Source of the DNA: Actinomycetes bacterium
GTDB taxonomy: Bacteria > Actinomycetota > Acidimicrobiia > Acidimicrobiales > Microtrichaceae
Direction of reading: 5' to 3'
DNA length: 12,675 nt
Assembly (NCBI GenBank): GCA_023450775.1
Contig: JAEXGP010000273.1
Coordinates: 1-12,675, forward strand
A model generated the notes under the pieces. The model ran no database searches. It worked only from the letters and a program-made list of their open reading frames with translations, and was not told the DNA's origin. This document shows, in pieces, positions 1 to 7,218 of the stretch. Position numbers and translations under genes: made by a program. Numbering within the stretch: the first letter of the stretch is position 1; every line of letters starts with the position of its first letter.

Positions 1-1031
1 GCCTTGAAGTGCTGGGACGCCGCGGCCTCCACGACGCCGTCCTGGTCGCCGTGCACCAGCCACGCCGGCGGATCCGCGGCGTCGAGGTGGGTGGTGGCGG
101 TGACGATCGGCAGCCAGATCGGGTGCGGGATCCACATGCTGGACCAGAAGCGCGCGGTCGGCGTCTCCAGGTCGATGACGCCCGAGATGCTGATGTAGCC
201 GTCGACCCTGTCGATGCCGGCGAGCTCGTGGCGGCCCGAGTTCCAGACCGTGCCGATCAGCGCCGCCAGGCCGCCGCCCGCCGACTCCCCGCCGACGACC
301 ACGTGGGTCGTGTCGAGGCCGTGGGTGGCGCCCTTGGTCCGCACCCAGTCGAGCGCGCGCTCCACGTCGAGCAGCGGCGTCGGGTACATCGCCGTGCCGA
401 GTCGGGGGTTCGACAGGCGGTAGTTCACCACCACGACGTCCCAGCCCCGCTCGGTCTGGCGCAGGATCGGCGCGAAGTCCGTCAGCTTCGACTTGTCGCC
501 GCCGGTGAAGCCGCCGCCGTGGATGAACACGATGGTCCCGGTCCCCCGATCGCCCGGACGGGTCGTCGGCGCGGCCGTCGTGGTCGGCCCCTGCTGGTCC
601 CGATCGTCGAGGACCTCGGAGCCGGGATCGCCGGGTCCCTGGCCGCCGTCGGGGGCCGTCGTCGACGGTCCGGTGGTGGGCGCCGCCGTGGTGGTCGGGG
701 CGGACGCCACGATCCCCGCGGGGTAGATGTCGAGCGTCTGGGACCCGCCGCAGCGCTCGTGGCTCGTGGCCTCGGGACCGCAGCCGGCGTCCGGGCCGTA
801 GGCGACGTCCCGGTACGACGCGGTCACCCGCTCGGTCGAGCCCGAGGGCAGGAGGTCGCTCCAGCGGGGGTCCGCCACGTTCGCCATGCCGCAGGCGCCG
901 GCCAGGAGCGACACCGCCGCGGTCGTGGCCGCGACCACCGCGGCTCGGGCGCGACGCCGCGCGGGGGCCGCGGCGCGAGGCCGCTCGGGGGCGACATCGC
1001 GGTCGTGGGCGGTGGCCCGGGTCGGGGGCAT
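1..1031 (-). CDS. Secreted/lipoprotein alpha/beta hydrolase (carboxylesterase, HSL/BD-FAE type), C-terminus cut by window edge
   Basis: About 343 residues are visible; the C-terminus with the catalytic His lies outside the window. The protein starts with an Arg-rich segment, then a hydrophobic stretch ending LLAGAC (Cys at about residue 46), so a signal peptide or imperfect lipobox is likely. Hydrolase motifs follow in family order: oxyanion HGGG at 171-174, nucleophile elbow GESAG with Ser250, and HGDQDG with the probable catalytic Asp331. Family members hydrolyse ester bonds; the substrate cannot be read from the sequence. Oddity: a low-complexity Thr/Pro/Gly/Asp insert (residues about 108-164) containing two copies of PTTTAAPTT sits between the LDIY strand and the strand leading to HGGG, inside the fold. 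The ATG at 1031 is supported by AGGAG at 1040-1044, 8 nt away. It is transcribed divergently from the DUF6159 gene. Confidence 0.85.
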   Translation of the reverse strand, partial: MPPTRATAHDRDVAPERPRAAAPARRRARAAVVAATTAAVSLLAGACGMANVADPRWSDLLPSGSTERVTASYRDVAYGPDAGCGPEATSHERCGGSQTLDIYPAGIVASAPTTTAAPTTGPSTTAPDGGQGPGDPGSEVLDDRDQQGPTTTAAPTTRPGDRGTGTIVFIHGGGFTGGDKSKLTDFAPILRQTERGWDVVVVNYRLSNPRLGTAMYPTPLLDVERALDWVRTKGATHGLDTTHVVVGGESAGGGLAALIGTVWNSGRHELAGIDRVDGYISISGVIDLETPTARFWSSMWIPHPIWLPIVTATTHLDAADPPAWLVHGDQDGVVEAAASQHFK

Positions 1032-1039
1032 CGGGTCGG

Positions 1040-1044
1040 CTCCT
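1040..1044 (-). promoter_or_regulatory. Shine-Dalgarno site of the carboxylesterase
   Basis: Read on the minus strand this is AGGAG, 8 nt upstream of the ATG at 1031. It fixes the start of the esterase. Confidence 0.7.
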
Positions 1045-1239
1045 GGGGGTGGCAGGCGGATTCGTCGCAGGAGGTGTCGCCCCGTTCGAGGTCGAGCTTG
1101 ACCTTGATCGCCGCCGCAGCGGGTGACCCTCGTCATGGCGGCCGGATCCGCAGTGGCGGGTGGGGTTCCGGCGGGGGCGGGTCGTCGCAGATCCCCCCGA
1201 CTCGACGGGCGCAGCGGTGGGTTTCGCCCGGCTTCCCGG

Positions 1240-1245
1240 CAGAAT
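1240..1245 (+). promoter_or_regulatory. Possible -10 box for leaderless transcription of the DUF6159 gene
   Basis: CAGAAT matches TATAAT at four of six positions and ends 6 nt before the ATG at 1252. There is no good Shine-Dalgarno motif, so a transcript starting at or next to the ATG is plausible. No clear -35 is visible. Confidence 0.35.
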
Positions 1246-1251
1246 GACGCC

Positions 1252-2133
1252 ATGGGTGTCTTCTCTCGATCCTGGTCCCTGTTCAAGGCGTCCTGGAGCG
1301 TGCTGCGCCAGGACAAGGAGCTGATCCTCCTGCCGGTCGTGTCCGCGGTGGCCTCGCTGATCTGCGTCGCCCCGTTCTTCGGGCTGGCCTTCCTGACCGC
1401 CAACCCGTCCGAGACGGTGACGAGCAGCGGCAACGACTTCACGATGAGCCCGATCGGCTACGTGTTCCTGTTCGTCGCCTACCTCGTCGGTGCGTACGTG
1501 ACGATCTTCTTCCAGGCCGCGCTGGTGCTCGCCGCCAACGAGCGTCTGAGCGGCGGGTCGCCCACGCTGGGCTGGGCGCTGTCCGCCGCGGCCAGCAACG
1601 CCGGGCGGATCCTGCCGTGGGCGCTGATCAGCGCGACGGTCTCGGTGGTGCTGCAGGCGATCCAGCAGCGCGCCGGCATCGTCGGACGGATCGTGGTCGG
1701 CCTGGTCGGTCTGGCCTGGACGCTGGTGACGTTCCTGGTGCTGCCGATCCTGGTGATCGAGCAGGTCGGGGTGAAGGACGCCTTCACCCGGTCCGCCAGC
1801 GCCTTCAAGCGCACCTGGGGTGAGAACGTCGTGGGCAACGGCGGCATCGGCCTGGTGATGATGCTGATCACGCTGGCCGCGCTGGCCGTCACCTCCCCCG
1901 TGCTGATCATCGGCATCTCGGCGAACAGCGTGCCGGTCATCATCGCCGGCGTCGCCGTGATGGCGATCGCCGTCATCGCGGTCTCGGTGTTCGGGGCCGC
2001 GCTGAGCGGCGTCTTCCGCACCGCGCTCTACCGGTTCGCGGTGCTGGGCGAGGAGCCCGCCGGCTTCACCCACGACCAGATCGCGGGCGCCTTCCGCCAG
2101 AAGCGGTCGCGCCGGGGCATCACGGCCGCCTGA
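1252..2133 (+). CDS. DUF6159 family integral membrane protein
   Basis: A 293-residue protein starting MGVFSRSWSLFKASW, which matches the conserved N-terminus I associate with DUF6159 (an amphipathic start followed by a SW-x-L-x-x-DKE-LxLLP motif). About six hydrophobic segments are seen: 25-48, 70-94, 119-136, 147-170, 199-221 and 227-252. Between segments two and three is the polar motif ANERLSGGSPTLGWAL (95-110), typical of the family. The C-terminus is short, Arg/Lys-rich (FRQKRSRRG) and probably cytoplasmic. The biochemical role of the family is unknown to me. The ATG at 1252 was preferred over upstream in-frame starts because the family motif begins there; the upstream codons have low-complexity, shadow-like content. 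The nfuA-like gene follows 128 bp downstream. Confidence 0.85.
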   Translation: MGVFSRSWSLFKASWSVLRQDKELILLPVVSAVASLICVAPFFGLAFLTANPSETVTSSGNDFTMSPIGYVFLFVAYLVGAYVTIFFQAALVLAANERLSGGSPTLGWALSAAASNAGRILPWALISATVSVVLQAIQQRAGIVGRIVVGLVGLAWTLVTFLVLPILVIEQVGVKDAFTRSASAFKRTWGENVVGNGGIGLVMMLITLAALAVTSPVLIIGISANSVPVIIAGVAVMAIAVIAVSVFGAALSGVFRTALYRFAVLGEEPAGFTHDQIAGAFRQKRSRRGITAA

Positions 2134-2140
2134 GCCCGCC

Positions 2141-2161
2141 GCCACCGGGGTGGGGGGTGGC
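2141..2161 (+). terminator. Weak hairpin after the DUF6159 gene
   Basis: GCCACC (2141-2146) pairs with GGTGGC (2156-2161) around a G-rich 9-nt loop, 7 nt after the stop codon. There is no T-tract. It may be a weak terminator. Confidence 0.3.
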
Positions 2162-2174
2162 TGCTGACCGTCGG

Positions 2175-2200
2175 ATTTCTCCTACTACCATGGGAGAAAT
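2175..2200 (+). promoter_or_regulatory. Inverted repeat overlapping a -10-like box upstream of the nfuA-like gene (candidate operator)
   Basis: ATTTCTCC (2175-2182) and GGAGAAAT (2193-2200) are perfect inverted 8-bp arms with a 10-nt spacer. The spacer contains TACCAT (2186-2191), which fits the TANNNT -10 pattern. The block is AT-rich compared with its surroundings. The layout suggests a dimeric repressor site over the promoter of an Fe-S assembly gene. The regulator is not identified; I do not recognise the motif as a known IscR or SufR site. Confidence 0.45.
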
Positions 2201-2261
2201 TCCACGGCGGGATCGACGTCGTCCCCACGACGCCCTCCCGCCCGCTGACGGAGACGCCACG

Positions 2262-2954
2262 ATGAGCAGCGACACCACCACCGAGACCGTGGACACCGGG
2301 ACCGGCCCCGACGCCGACGCCGGCGCGGTCGATGACAGCACCACCGGCACCGAGGTCGTCATGACGGTGACCGACGACGCCATGGCCACGGTCCTCGGCA
2401 TCCGGGACCAGGAGGACGACCCCGCCGGGCTCGCGCTCCGGGTCGAGATCACCGGCTCCCGCGGCGCCGAGTTCGCGTACGACCTGTCGTTCGAGGAGCT
2501 CACCGCCGCTGCCGACGACGACGTCATCTACGAGGTCGGCGACCTCAAGGTGATGGTCCCTGCCGCCACCGTCGACCGGCTGCGCGGCGCCGAGCTCGAC
2601 CTGCCGAGGGCGAGCTCGCAGGGCGGTCTGGTGATCCGCAACCCCAATCGCCCCGATCCGCTCGCAGGCATCGACGTCGAGCTCACGGGCGAGCTGCCCG
2701 ACAAGGTCAACCAGCTCCTGGAGCAGGCGGTCAACCCGGCGCTCGCGTCGCACGGCGGCTACGCGACCCTGGTCGGCGTGGACGACGACAACAACGTCTA
2801 CGTGACCATGGGCGGCGGTTGCCAGGGCTGCGCCGCCAGCGCGGCGACCCTCCGCGAGGGCATCCAGCGCTCGATCAAGGAGGCCATCCCCGAGGTGGCC
2901 GAGGTGATCGACGCGACCGACCACGCCGCCGGCGAGAACCCCTTCTACTCCTGA
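2262..2954 (+). CDS. nfuA: NfuA-like iron-sulfur cluster carrier (degenerate HesB-like + NifU C-terminal domain)
   Basis: A 230-residue cytoplasmic protein. Residues 1-30 are an acidic, Thr-rich tail. Residues about 33-125 resemble an A-type (HesB/IscA) domain without its cysteines, as in E. coli NfuA. Residues about 143-225 form the NifU domain with GGGCQGC, where Cys187 and Cys190 form the CxxC that holds a 4Fe-4S cluster between two subunits; these are the only cysteines. NfuA proteins carry clusters from the assembly machinery to apo-enzymes and help in oxidative or iron stress. The ATG at 2262 is preceded by GGAG (2250-2253) at 8 nt. An in-frame ATG at 2190 lies inside the candidate operator and would add an Arg/Pro-rich tail, so it is less likely. 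No suf gene is seen nearby. Confidence 0.9.
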   Translation: MSSDTTTETVDTGTGPDADAGAVDDSTTGTEVVMTVTDDAMATVLGIRDQEDDPAGLALRVEITGSRGAEFAYDLSFEELTAAADDDVIYEVGDLKVMVPAATVDRLRGAELDLPRASSQGGLVIRNPNRPDPLAGIDVELTGELPDKVNQLLEQAVNPALASHGGYATLVGVDDDNNVYVTMGGGCQGCAASAATLREGIQRSIKEAIPEVAEVIDATDHAAGENPFYS

Positions 2955-2962
2955 GCCCGTTC

Positions 2963-3004
2963 CGTTCCCGGCACGGCACCCGATGAGGTGCCGGAGCGGG
3001 AACG
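2963..3004. terminator. Bidirectional stem-loop between convergent nfuA-like and dxs genes
   Basis: CGTTCCCG (2963-2970) pairs with CGGGAACG (2997-3004). After a 3x3 internal loop, CGGCACC (2974-2980) pairs with GGTGCCG (2987-2993) around a 6-nt loop. It begins 8 nt after the nfuA-like stop and sits between two convergent stop codons. There is no T-tract. Confidence 0.65.
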
Positions 3005-3048
3005 AAGCGTGGGGAGGGTGGCGCGTGGCGCCGGGCGGTGCGAGGCCG

Positions 3049-4947
3049 TCAGACCGTGCGGTCGGCGGAGCGGACCCAGGCGGTCGCCTCGTCCACGATG
3101 CCGTCGGCGTCGAGGCCCAGGCGGGCCAGGATCGCGTCGGGCTTGCCCTGCGCCAGGAAGACCGACGGCACGCCGAGTACCCGGACCTGCGGACCGCCGA
3201 CCGGCGCCAGCTTGGACAGCGCGTCCGCGATGGCTGCGCCGATGCCGCCGTCGCGCAGCCCGTCCTCGACCGTGATCACCAGGCGGTGGGACGCGGCGTC
3301 GGCCAGCATCTCGGGGTCGAGCGGCTTGACCACGCGCGGGTCCCACACGGTGACCTCGTGGCCGTCGGCCGCCAGCTTGTCGGCGGCATCACGCGCCGCG
3401 GCCAGCATCTTGCCGACGCCGATCAGGCAGATCTCACGGCCGGCCCGCAGGCGCCGGGCGCGGAGGCCCTTGCCGGCGACGCCCAGCTCGGGGTCGTCCG
3501 CGTCGGGCGGCATGGTCTTGGGGAAGCGGATGGCCGCCGGTCCGGCGGTGCACTGGTCCAGCGCGTCGTGGAGCATCTGGGCGATCTCGGCCGAGCCGGA
3601 CGGGGCGAAGATCGTCATGTCGGGCACCTTGGACAGGAGCACCATGTCGAGCACGCCGTGGTGGCTCGGCCCGTCGTCTCCGGTGATGCCGGCACGGTCG
3701 AGCACGAACACGACCGGCTGTCCGTGGAGGCCGACGTCGAGGTTCACCTGGTCGATCGCCCGGGTCAGGAACGTGGAGTAGACCGCGACGACCGGTCGCA
3801 GGCCGCCCATCGCCATGCCGGCCGCGGCCGTGACCGCGTGCTGCTCGGCGATGCCGACGTCGAACACCCGCTCGGGGAAGCGCGCCGCCACCGGCAGCAG
3901 ACCGGTGGAGTCGGGCATGGCCGCGGTGATGGCGACGAGCTCGGGCCGGGCCTCGGCCTCGGCCAGCAGCGCGTCGGAGAACGCCGCGGTGTACGACCCG
4001 TCCTTGCGCGCCGGACCGACGTCGTGCATGTGCTTGATCTCGTCCTCCTCGGCGGGCCCGTAGCCGAGGCCCTTCCGGGTCAGGACGTGGACGACGACCG
4101 GTTCGTCGAGGTCCTTCGCCGCGCGCAGCGCGGTCTCGACCGCGGCCAGGTCGTGGCCGTCGTAGGGGCCCAGGTAGTGGACGCCGAGCTGCTCGAAGAA
4201 CGCCGGCGGCTCGAACATCTCGCGGATGGCGGCCTTGGCACCGTCCACGCCGCGCTCCAGGTAGCCGCCGACGAGCGGCACCTCCTGGATCAGCTTCTCC
4301 ATGCGGGCGCGGTTGCGCAGGTAGGTGGACGACGCCCGGAACCGAGACAGGCTCTCGCTCAGCCGCGACGCCGTGGGGGCGTACGAGCGGCCGTTGTCGT
4401 TGAGGATGATGATCGCCTTGCGCCCGGAGTGGCCGAGGTTGTTGAGGCCCTCGTAGGCCATGCCCCCGGTGAGCGCGCCGTCGCCGATCACGGCCACGAC
4501 CTCGCGGTCGTCCTCGCCCCGGAGGTGGAGCGCGGTGGACAGGCCGTGGGCGTAGGACACCGCGGTCGACGCGTGGCTGTTCTCGACCCAGTCGTGGTCG
4601 GACTCGAGGCGGCTCGGGTAGCCGGACAGGCCGCCCTCCTCGCGCAGCGTGTCGAAGTCGCGTCGGCGTCCGGTGAGGAGCTTGTGCACGTAGGCCTGGT
4701 GACCGGTGTCCCACAGGATGATGTCGTGAGGGCTGCGGAACACGCGGTGGATCGCGAGCGTGATCTCGACGGCGCCCAGGTTGGAGCCCAGGTGGCCGCT
4801 GCCCCGGGCGTTCACCGTGTCGACGATGAACTCCCGGATCTCACCGGCGAGCTGGCGGAGCTGCGACTCGTCGAGCTCCGCGAGGTCCGCCGGCGAGCTG
4901 ATCGTGTCCAGGATGGTCTGCTGGTGTTCGTCCATCGGTGCGTCCAC
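3049..4947 (-). CDS. dxs: 1-deoxy-D-xylulose-5-phosphate synthase
   Basis: A full-length 632-residue Dxs. It condenses pyruvate and glyceraldehyde 3-phosphate to DXP with thiamine diphosphate, the first step of the MEP pathway to isoprenoids and a source for thiamine and pyridoxal. Visible motifs: GSGHLGSNLG with catalytic His52, thiamine-diphosphate/metal motif GDGALTGG (155-162) with the downstream Asn183, an actinobacterial-type loop YPSRLESDHDWVENSHAS (110-127), the pyrimidine-binding domain with GIAEQH (Glu368), DRAGITGDDGPSHHG (417-431), and the C-terminal transketolase domain. GTG at 4947 is chosen because GGAGG at 4959-4963 lies 11 nt upstream; the ATG at 4935, four codons later, is a fair alternative. 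The stop of the upstream flippase-like gene is 1 nt from this start, so translational coupling is likely. Confidence 0.97.
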   Translation of the reverse strand: MDAPMDEHQQTILDTISSPADLAELDESQLRQLAGEIREFIVDTVNARGSGHLGSNLGAVEITLAIHRVFRSPHDIILWDTGHQAYVHKLLTGRRRDFDTLREEGGLSGYPSRLESDHDWVENSHASTAVSYAHGLSTALHLRGEDDREVVAVIGDGALTGGMAYEGLNNLGHSGRKAIIILNDNGRSYAPTASRLSESLSRFRASSTYLRNRARMEKLIQEVPLVGGYLERGVDGAKAAIREMFEPPAFFEQLGVHYLGPYDGHDLAAVETALRAAKDLDEPVVVHVLTRKGLGYGPAEEDEIKHMHDVGPARKDGSYTAAFSDALLAEAEARPELVAITAAMPDSTGLLPVAARFPERVFDVGIAEQHAVTAAAGMAMGGLRPVVAVYSTFLTRAIDQVNLDVGLHGQPVVFVLDRAGITGDDGPSHHGVLDMVLLSKVPDMTIFAPSGSAEIAQMLHDALDQCTAGPAAIRFPKTMPPDADDPELGVAGKGLRARRLRAGREICLIGVGKMLAAARDAADKLAADGHEVTVWDPRVVKPLDPEMLADAASHRLVITVEDGLRDGGIGAAIADALSKLAPVGGPQVRVLGVPSVFLAQGKPDAILARLGLDADGIVDEATAWVRSADRTV

Positions 4948-4948
4948 G

Positions 4949-6082
4949 CTACCCCGGGCCTCCGGGGGCGTCAGGCTGCACCCCGCCGGGTGCGGCCGGT
5001 TCCACCCGACCCGGCCGGCGGCCCCCGAGGCCGCCCCGGGCGAAGCTCGGAGCGCCCGCCAGGCTGGCCGCGACGAAGATCAGGTACACGAGCAGGCCGA
5101 GCCCGATCGCCCTGGAATCGCTGACCCCCAGGGCCCCGAAGAACAGCACGAAGGCGGCCTCGCGCACGCCCAGCCCACCCAGCGCGAGGGGGAAGTTCTG
5201 GAGCACGGCCGTGGGCGGGAAGAACGCCATCGCCGCGAGCAGGTCGACCTCGTCGATCCGGAGCGCCTTGGCCGCGCACCACACGCTGACGCACTGCAGG
5301 AACTGGAACCCGACACCCGCGACGAGCACCTTCATGGCCTGCATGGGCCGACCTCGGAACGCCACGATCCCCAGGTGCACGGCACCGAGGTAGCGGCGCC
5401 AGCCGGCCCGGCCGACCAGGCGCCCCGCGCCCCTCGGGTGTCCGGCCACCCAGAGGATGGCGATGAGCGCGACCAGCGTGAGCACGTCGGTCACCACGGC
5501 CACGGTGGTGGCGGCGCCGAGCGACCGGTACGCCGGGACGGCGGCCAGGCCGATCGCGGACAGGAGCGGCAGGACCAGCCAACCGGTCAGTCGCTCCAGG
5601 CTCGTGGCGGCGAACGAGTCCGCGTAGTCGCCGACGTCCTTGCCCTGGCGCAGCACGCGCACCACGTCGCCGCCGAACGACGTGGGCAGCGCGTTCGACA
5701 CGAACTCCCCGGCGAGCAGGTGACCGAAGAGCCGGCGGAAGACGAGCGGGATGCCGAGGGTGTCCGACACCGCGGACCACCGCACGTTCTGCAGCACGTA
5801 GGCCACCAGGTGGACGCCGACCGCCGCCGCGATCCACCACCACGTCGCTGCGGTCGGGCTGGGGAACAGCTCGTCGAGCGAGACCTCGGGCAGCCGCCAG
5901 AAGAGGATGCCCAGGAAGGCCAGGCTGACGCCGATGCGCAGCGCGATCCGCCACCACTCGTTGCGGGGCAGCTCCGGCGGGTGCTCGGGATCGCCGATCT
6001 CGGCGCGTTCGATCTCCCGGAGCGCCGCGATGCGCTCGTCGGAGAGCGGCCCCTGGTCGGAGGGGTGCGTGCCGGCGTCCAT
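4949..6082 (-). CDS. Flippase-like (YbhN/UPF0104, lysylphosphatidylglycerol synthase TM region) membrane protein
   Basis: A 377-residue integral membrane protein. After a polar, acidic N-terminus of about 40 residues come several hydrophobic segments (about 46-63, 80-98, 165-183, 191-213, 252-272, 301-320, 326-346). Two family signatures are clear: NALPTSFGGDVVRV (130-143) and ALGGLGVREA (300-309). Proteins of this family form the lipid-translocating part of MprF and are annotated as flippase-like; the substrate here is unknown. The C-terminal tail is Gly/Pro/Arg-rich. It is the first gene of an operon with dxs, 1 nt apart, which suggests a link to isoprenoid or polyprenyl lipids, but that is inference. 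The ATG at 6082 was chosen; an in-frame GTG at 6094 would overlap a -10-like TACCGT. Confidence 0.85.
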   Translation of the reverse strand: MDAGTHPSDQGPLSDERIAALREIERAEIGDPEHPPELPRNEWWRIALRIGVSLAFLGILFWRLPEVSLDELFPSPTAATWWWIAAAVGVHLVAYVLQNVRWSAVSDTLGIPLVFRRLFGHLLAGEFVSNALPTSFGGDVVRVLRQGKDVGDYADSFAATSLERLTGWLVLPLLSAIGLAAVPAYRSLGAATTVAVVTDVLTLVALIAILWVAGHPRGAGRLVGRAGWRRYLGAVHLGIVAFRGRPMQAMKVLVAGVGFQFLQCVSVWCAAKALRIDEVDLLAAMAFFPPTAVLQNFPLALGGLGVREAAFVLFFGALGVSDSRAIGLGLLVYLIFVAASLAGAPSFARGGLGGRRPGRVEPAAPGGVQPDAPGGPG

Positions 6083-6092
6083 GACCCGATCC

Positions 6093-6111
6093 ACGGTACC
6101 GGGGGTACCCT
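6093..6111. promoter_or_regulatory. Divergent -10-like boxes in twin GGTACC motifs
   Basis: Two GGTACC hexamers (6095-6100, 6104-6109) are 3 bp apart in the gap between the flippase-like gene and the alpha/beta hydrolase. On the minus strand TACCGT (6098 to 6093) ends 10 nt before the ATG at 6082. On the plus strand TACCCT (6106-6111) lies 54 nt before the ATG at 6166. They could be back-to-back -10 elements; -35 elements are not obvious. Confidence 0.35.
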
Positions 6112-6165
6112 CGCCGCAACGGTGGGCAACGCCACCCGGCGGGAGCTCGGTCAGGGGGAACGACC

Positions 6166-7146
6166 ATGTCGATCGACGAGCGATCCGAGGACGGCGCGGG
6201 GGTGGGTCCCGGAACGGCGCGGGCGGTCCCCGAGATCGGGTTCATGACCGACCTCTCGACCGTCGCGACAGTGCGCTCCGTGCCGGTCGCGACGGCGCCC
6301 GACGACCCTGCGGACGGCGTCGAGATGGCGATCGCGGAGGCGGGCGTCGGCGGTCGTCCGCTGCTGCTCGTCCACGGCTTCACCGGCGCAAAGGAGGACT
6401 TCCGCGACGTCATCGGGCCGCTCGCCGAGGCCGGTCACTGGATCGTCGCCCCCGACCTCCGCGGCCACGGCGCCAGCTCGCATCCCGCCGGCGAGGATGC
6501 CTACGGGCTCGAGCGCTTCGCCGCCGACGTCCTCGGCCTGCTCGACGCGCTCGGTTGGGACCGGTTCGACCTCCTCGGCCACTCGATGGGCGGCATGATC
6601 GCCCAGCTCGTGGCCCTCGCCCGACCCGAGCCCATCGAGCGCCTGATCCTCATGGACACCGGCACCGGCGGGTTCGACGGCACGGCGGGTGCGGACGCCG
6701 CTGCGGCCGAGGCCGCTGCCGCCGAGAACGCCGAGCTCATGCGCCTGGGCATCGAGCTGTGCCGGGCCGAGGGGCTGGCCGCGGTCGCCGCGGTGCTCGA
6801 CATGGGGGAGCGTCCGCTCGAGACGCCTGCGCACGCCGCCATGTCGGCACGACCCGGATGGAAGGAGTGGGAGGCGCAGAAGTTCGTCACCAGCTCTCCG
6901 GACATGTGGTGCGCCATGGTCGACGAGTTCCTGACCACCGAGGACCGCATGGCGTCGCTCGGCGACCTGCCCATGCCGGTGTTGGTGCTGGTGGGGGAGC
7001 AGGACCGGCCGTTCCGCTCGGTGTCGGCCCGGATGGCCGAGGTGATCCCCGACGCCCGCCTGGTCGTCGTCCCCGACGCGGGCCACAGCCCCCAGTTCGA
7101 GAACCCACAGGCGTGGTACGCCGCGGTGTCGGAGTTCCTCGCCTGA
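6166..7146 (+). CDS. Alpha/beta fold hydrolase
   Basis: A 326-residue cytoplasmic alpha/beta hydrolase with a complete catalytic set: oxyanion motif VHGFTG (69-74), nucleophile elbow GHSMGG with Ser140, acid in GEQD (Asp280) and base in GHSPQFE (His307). A cap region of about 100 residues, with an Ala/Glu-rich helix (175-190), lies between strands 6 and 7. Relatives act on esters, lactones, haloalkanes or C-C bonds; the sequence does not decide which. The ATG at 6166 has AGGGGGA upstream. The first 40 or so residues are poorly structured, and an in-frame ATG at 6244 (residue 27) is an alternative. It diverges from the flippase-like gene and converges with the thioesterase. Confidence 0.9.
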   Translation: MSIDERSEDGAGVGPGTARAVPEIGFMTDLSTVATVRSVPVATAPDDPADGVEMAIAEAGVGGRPLLLVHGFTGAKEDFRDVIGPLAEAGHWIVAPDLRGHGASSHPAGEDAYGLERFAADVLGLLDALGWDRFDLLGHSMGGMIAQLVALARPEPIERLILMDTGTGGFDGTAGADAAAAEAAAAENAELMRLGIELCRAEGLAAVAAVLDMGERPLETPAHAAMSARPGWKEWEAQKFVTSSPDMWCAMVDEFLTTEDRMASLGDLPMPVLVLVGEQDRPFRSVSARMAEVIPDARLVVVPDAGHSPQFENPQAWYAAVSEFLA

Positions 7147-7192
7147 TCGTGTTGCCGAGCTGACGGGATCCCGGGATGACGGGGTTCCGGAC

Positions 7193-7218
7193 CGACGGGC
7201 CGCCCGGCGGGCGCGTCG
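7193..7218. terminator. Possible hairpin between convergent hydrolase and thioesterase genes
   Basis: CGACG (7193-7197) can pair with CGTCG (7214-7218), enclosing GCCC (7202-7205) and GGGC (7209-7212) with a 3-nt loop and an asymmetric internal loop. It lies between two convergent stop codons. No T-tract. Confidence 0.35.

Larger units (their letters stand above)
1032..1251. other. Divergent intergenic region between esterase and DUF6159 gene
   Basis: This 220-bp gap must hold two outward promoters. On the plus strand CAGAAT at 1240-1245 lies 6 nt before the DUF6159 ATG and could be a -10 box. No clear minus-strand -10 was found. An open frame on the plus strand runs through part of it, but it is the upstream extension of the DUF6159 frame and lacks a convincing start. 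Confidence 0.5.

Noticed and set aside
9..1247. Long open frame on the plus strand opposite the esterase
   Set aside because: Arg/Gly/Val-rich composition, no domain, and it is the complement of a gene with a full set of hydrolase motifs.
2190..2261. Upstream ATG (2190) as the start of the nfuA-like gene
   Set aside because: It lies within the inverted repeat and directly after the -10-like box, adds an Arg/Pro-rich leader without homology, and the ATG at 2262 has a good ribosome site.
2983..5124. Very long open frame on the plus strand opposite dxs (over 700 codons)
   Set aside because: Typical GC-rich antisense shadow; dxs on the other strand carries every family motif.
4760..6247. Long plus-strand open frame opposite the flippase-like gene
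   Set aside because: His/Glu/Arg/Gly-rich shadow without recognisable domain; the minus strand has the membrane segments and signatures.
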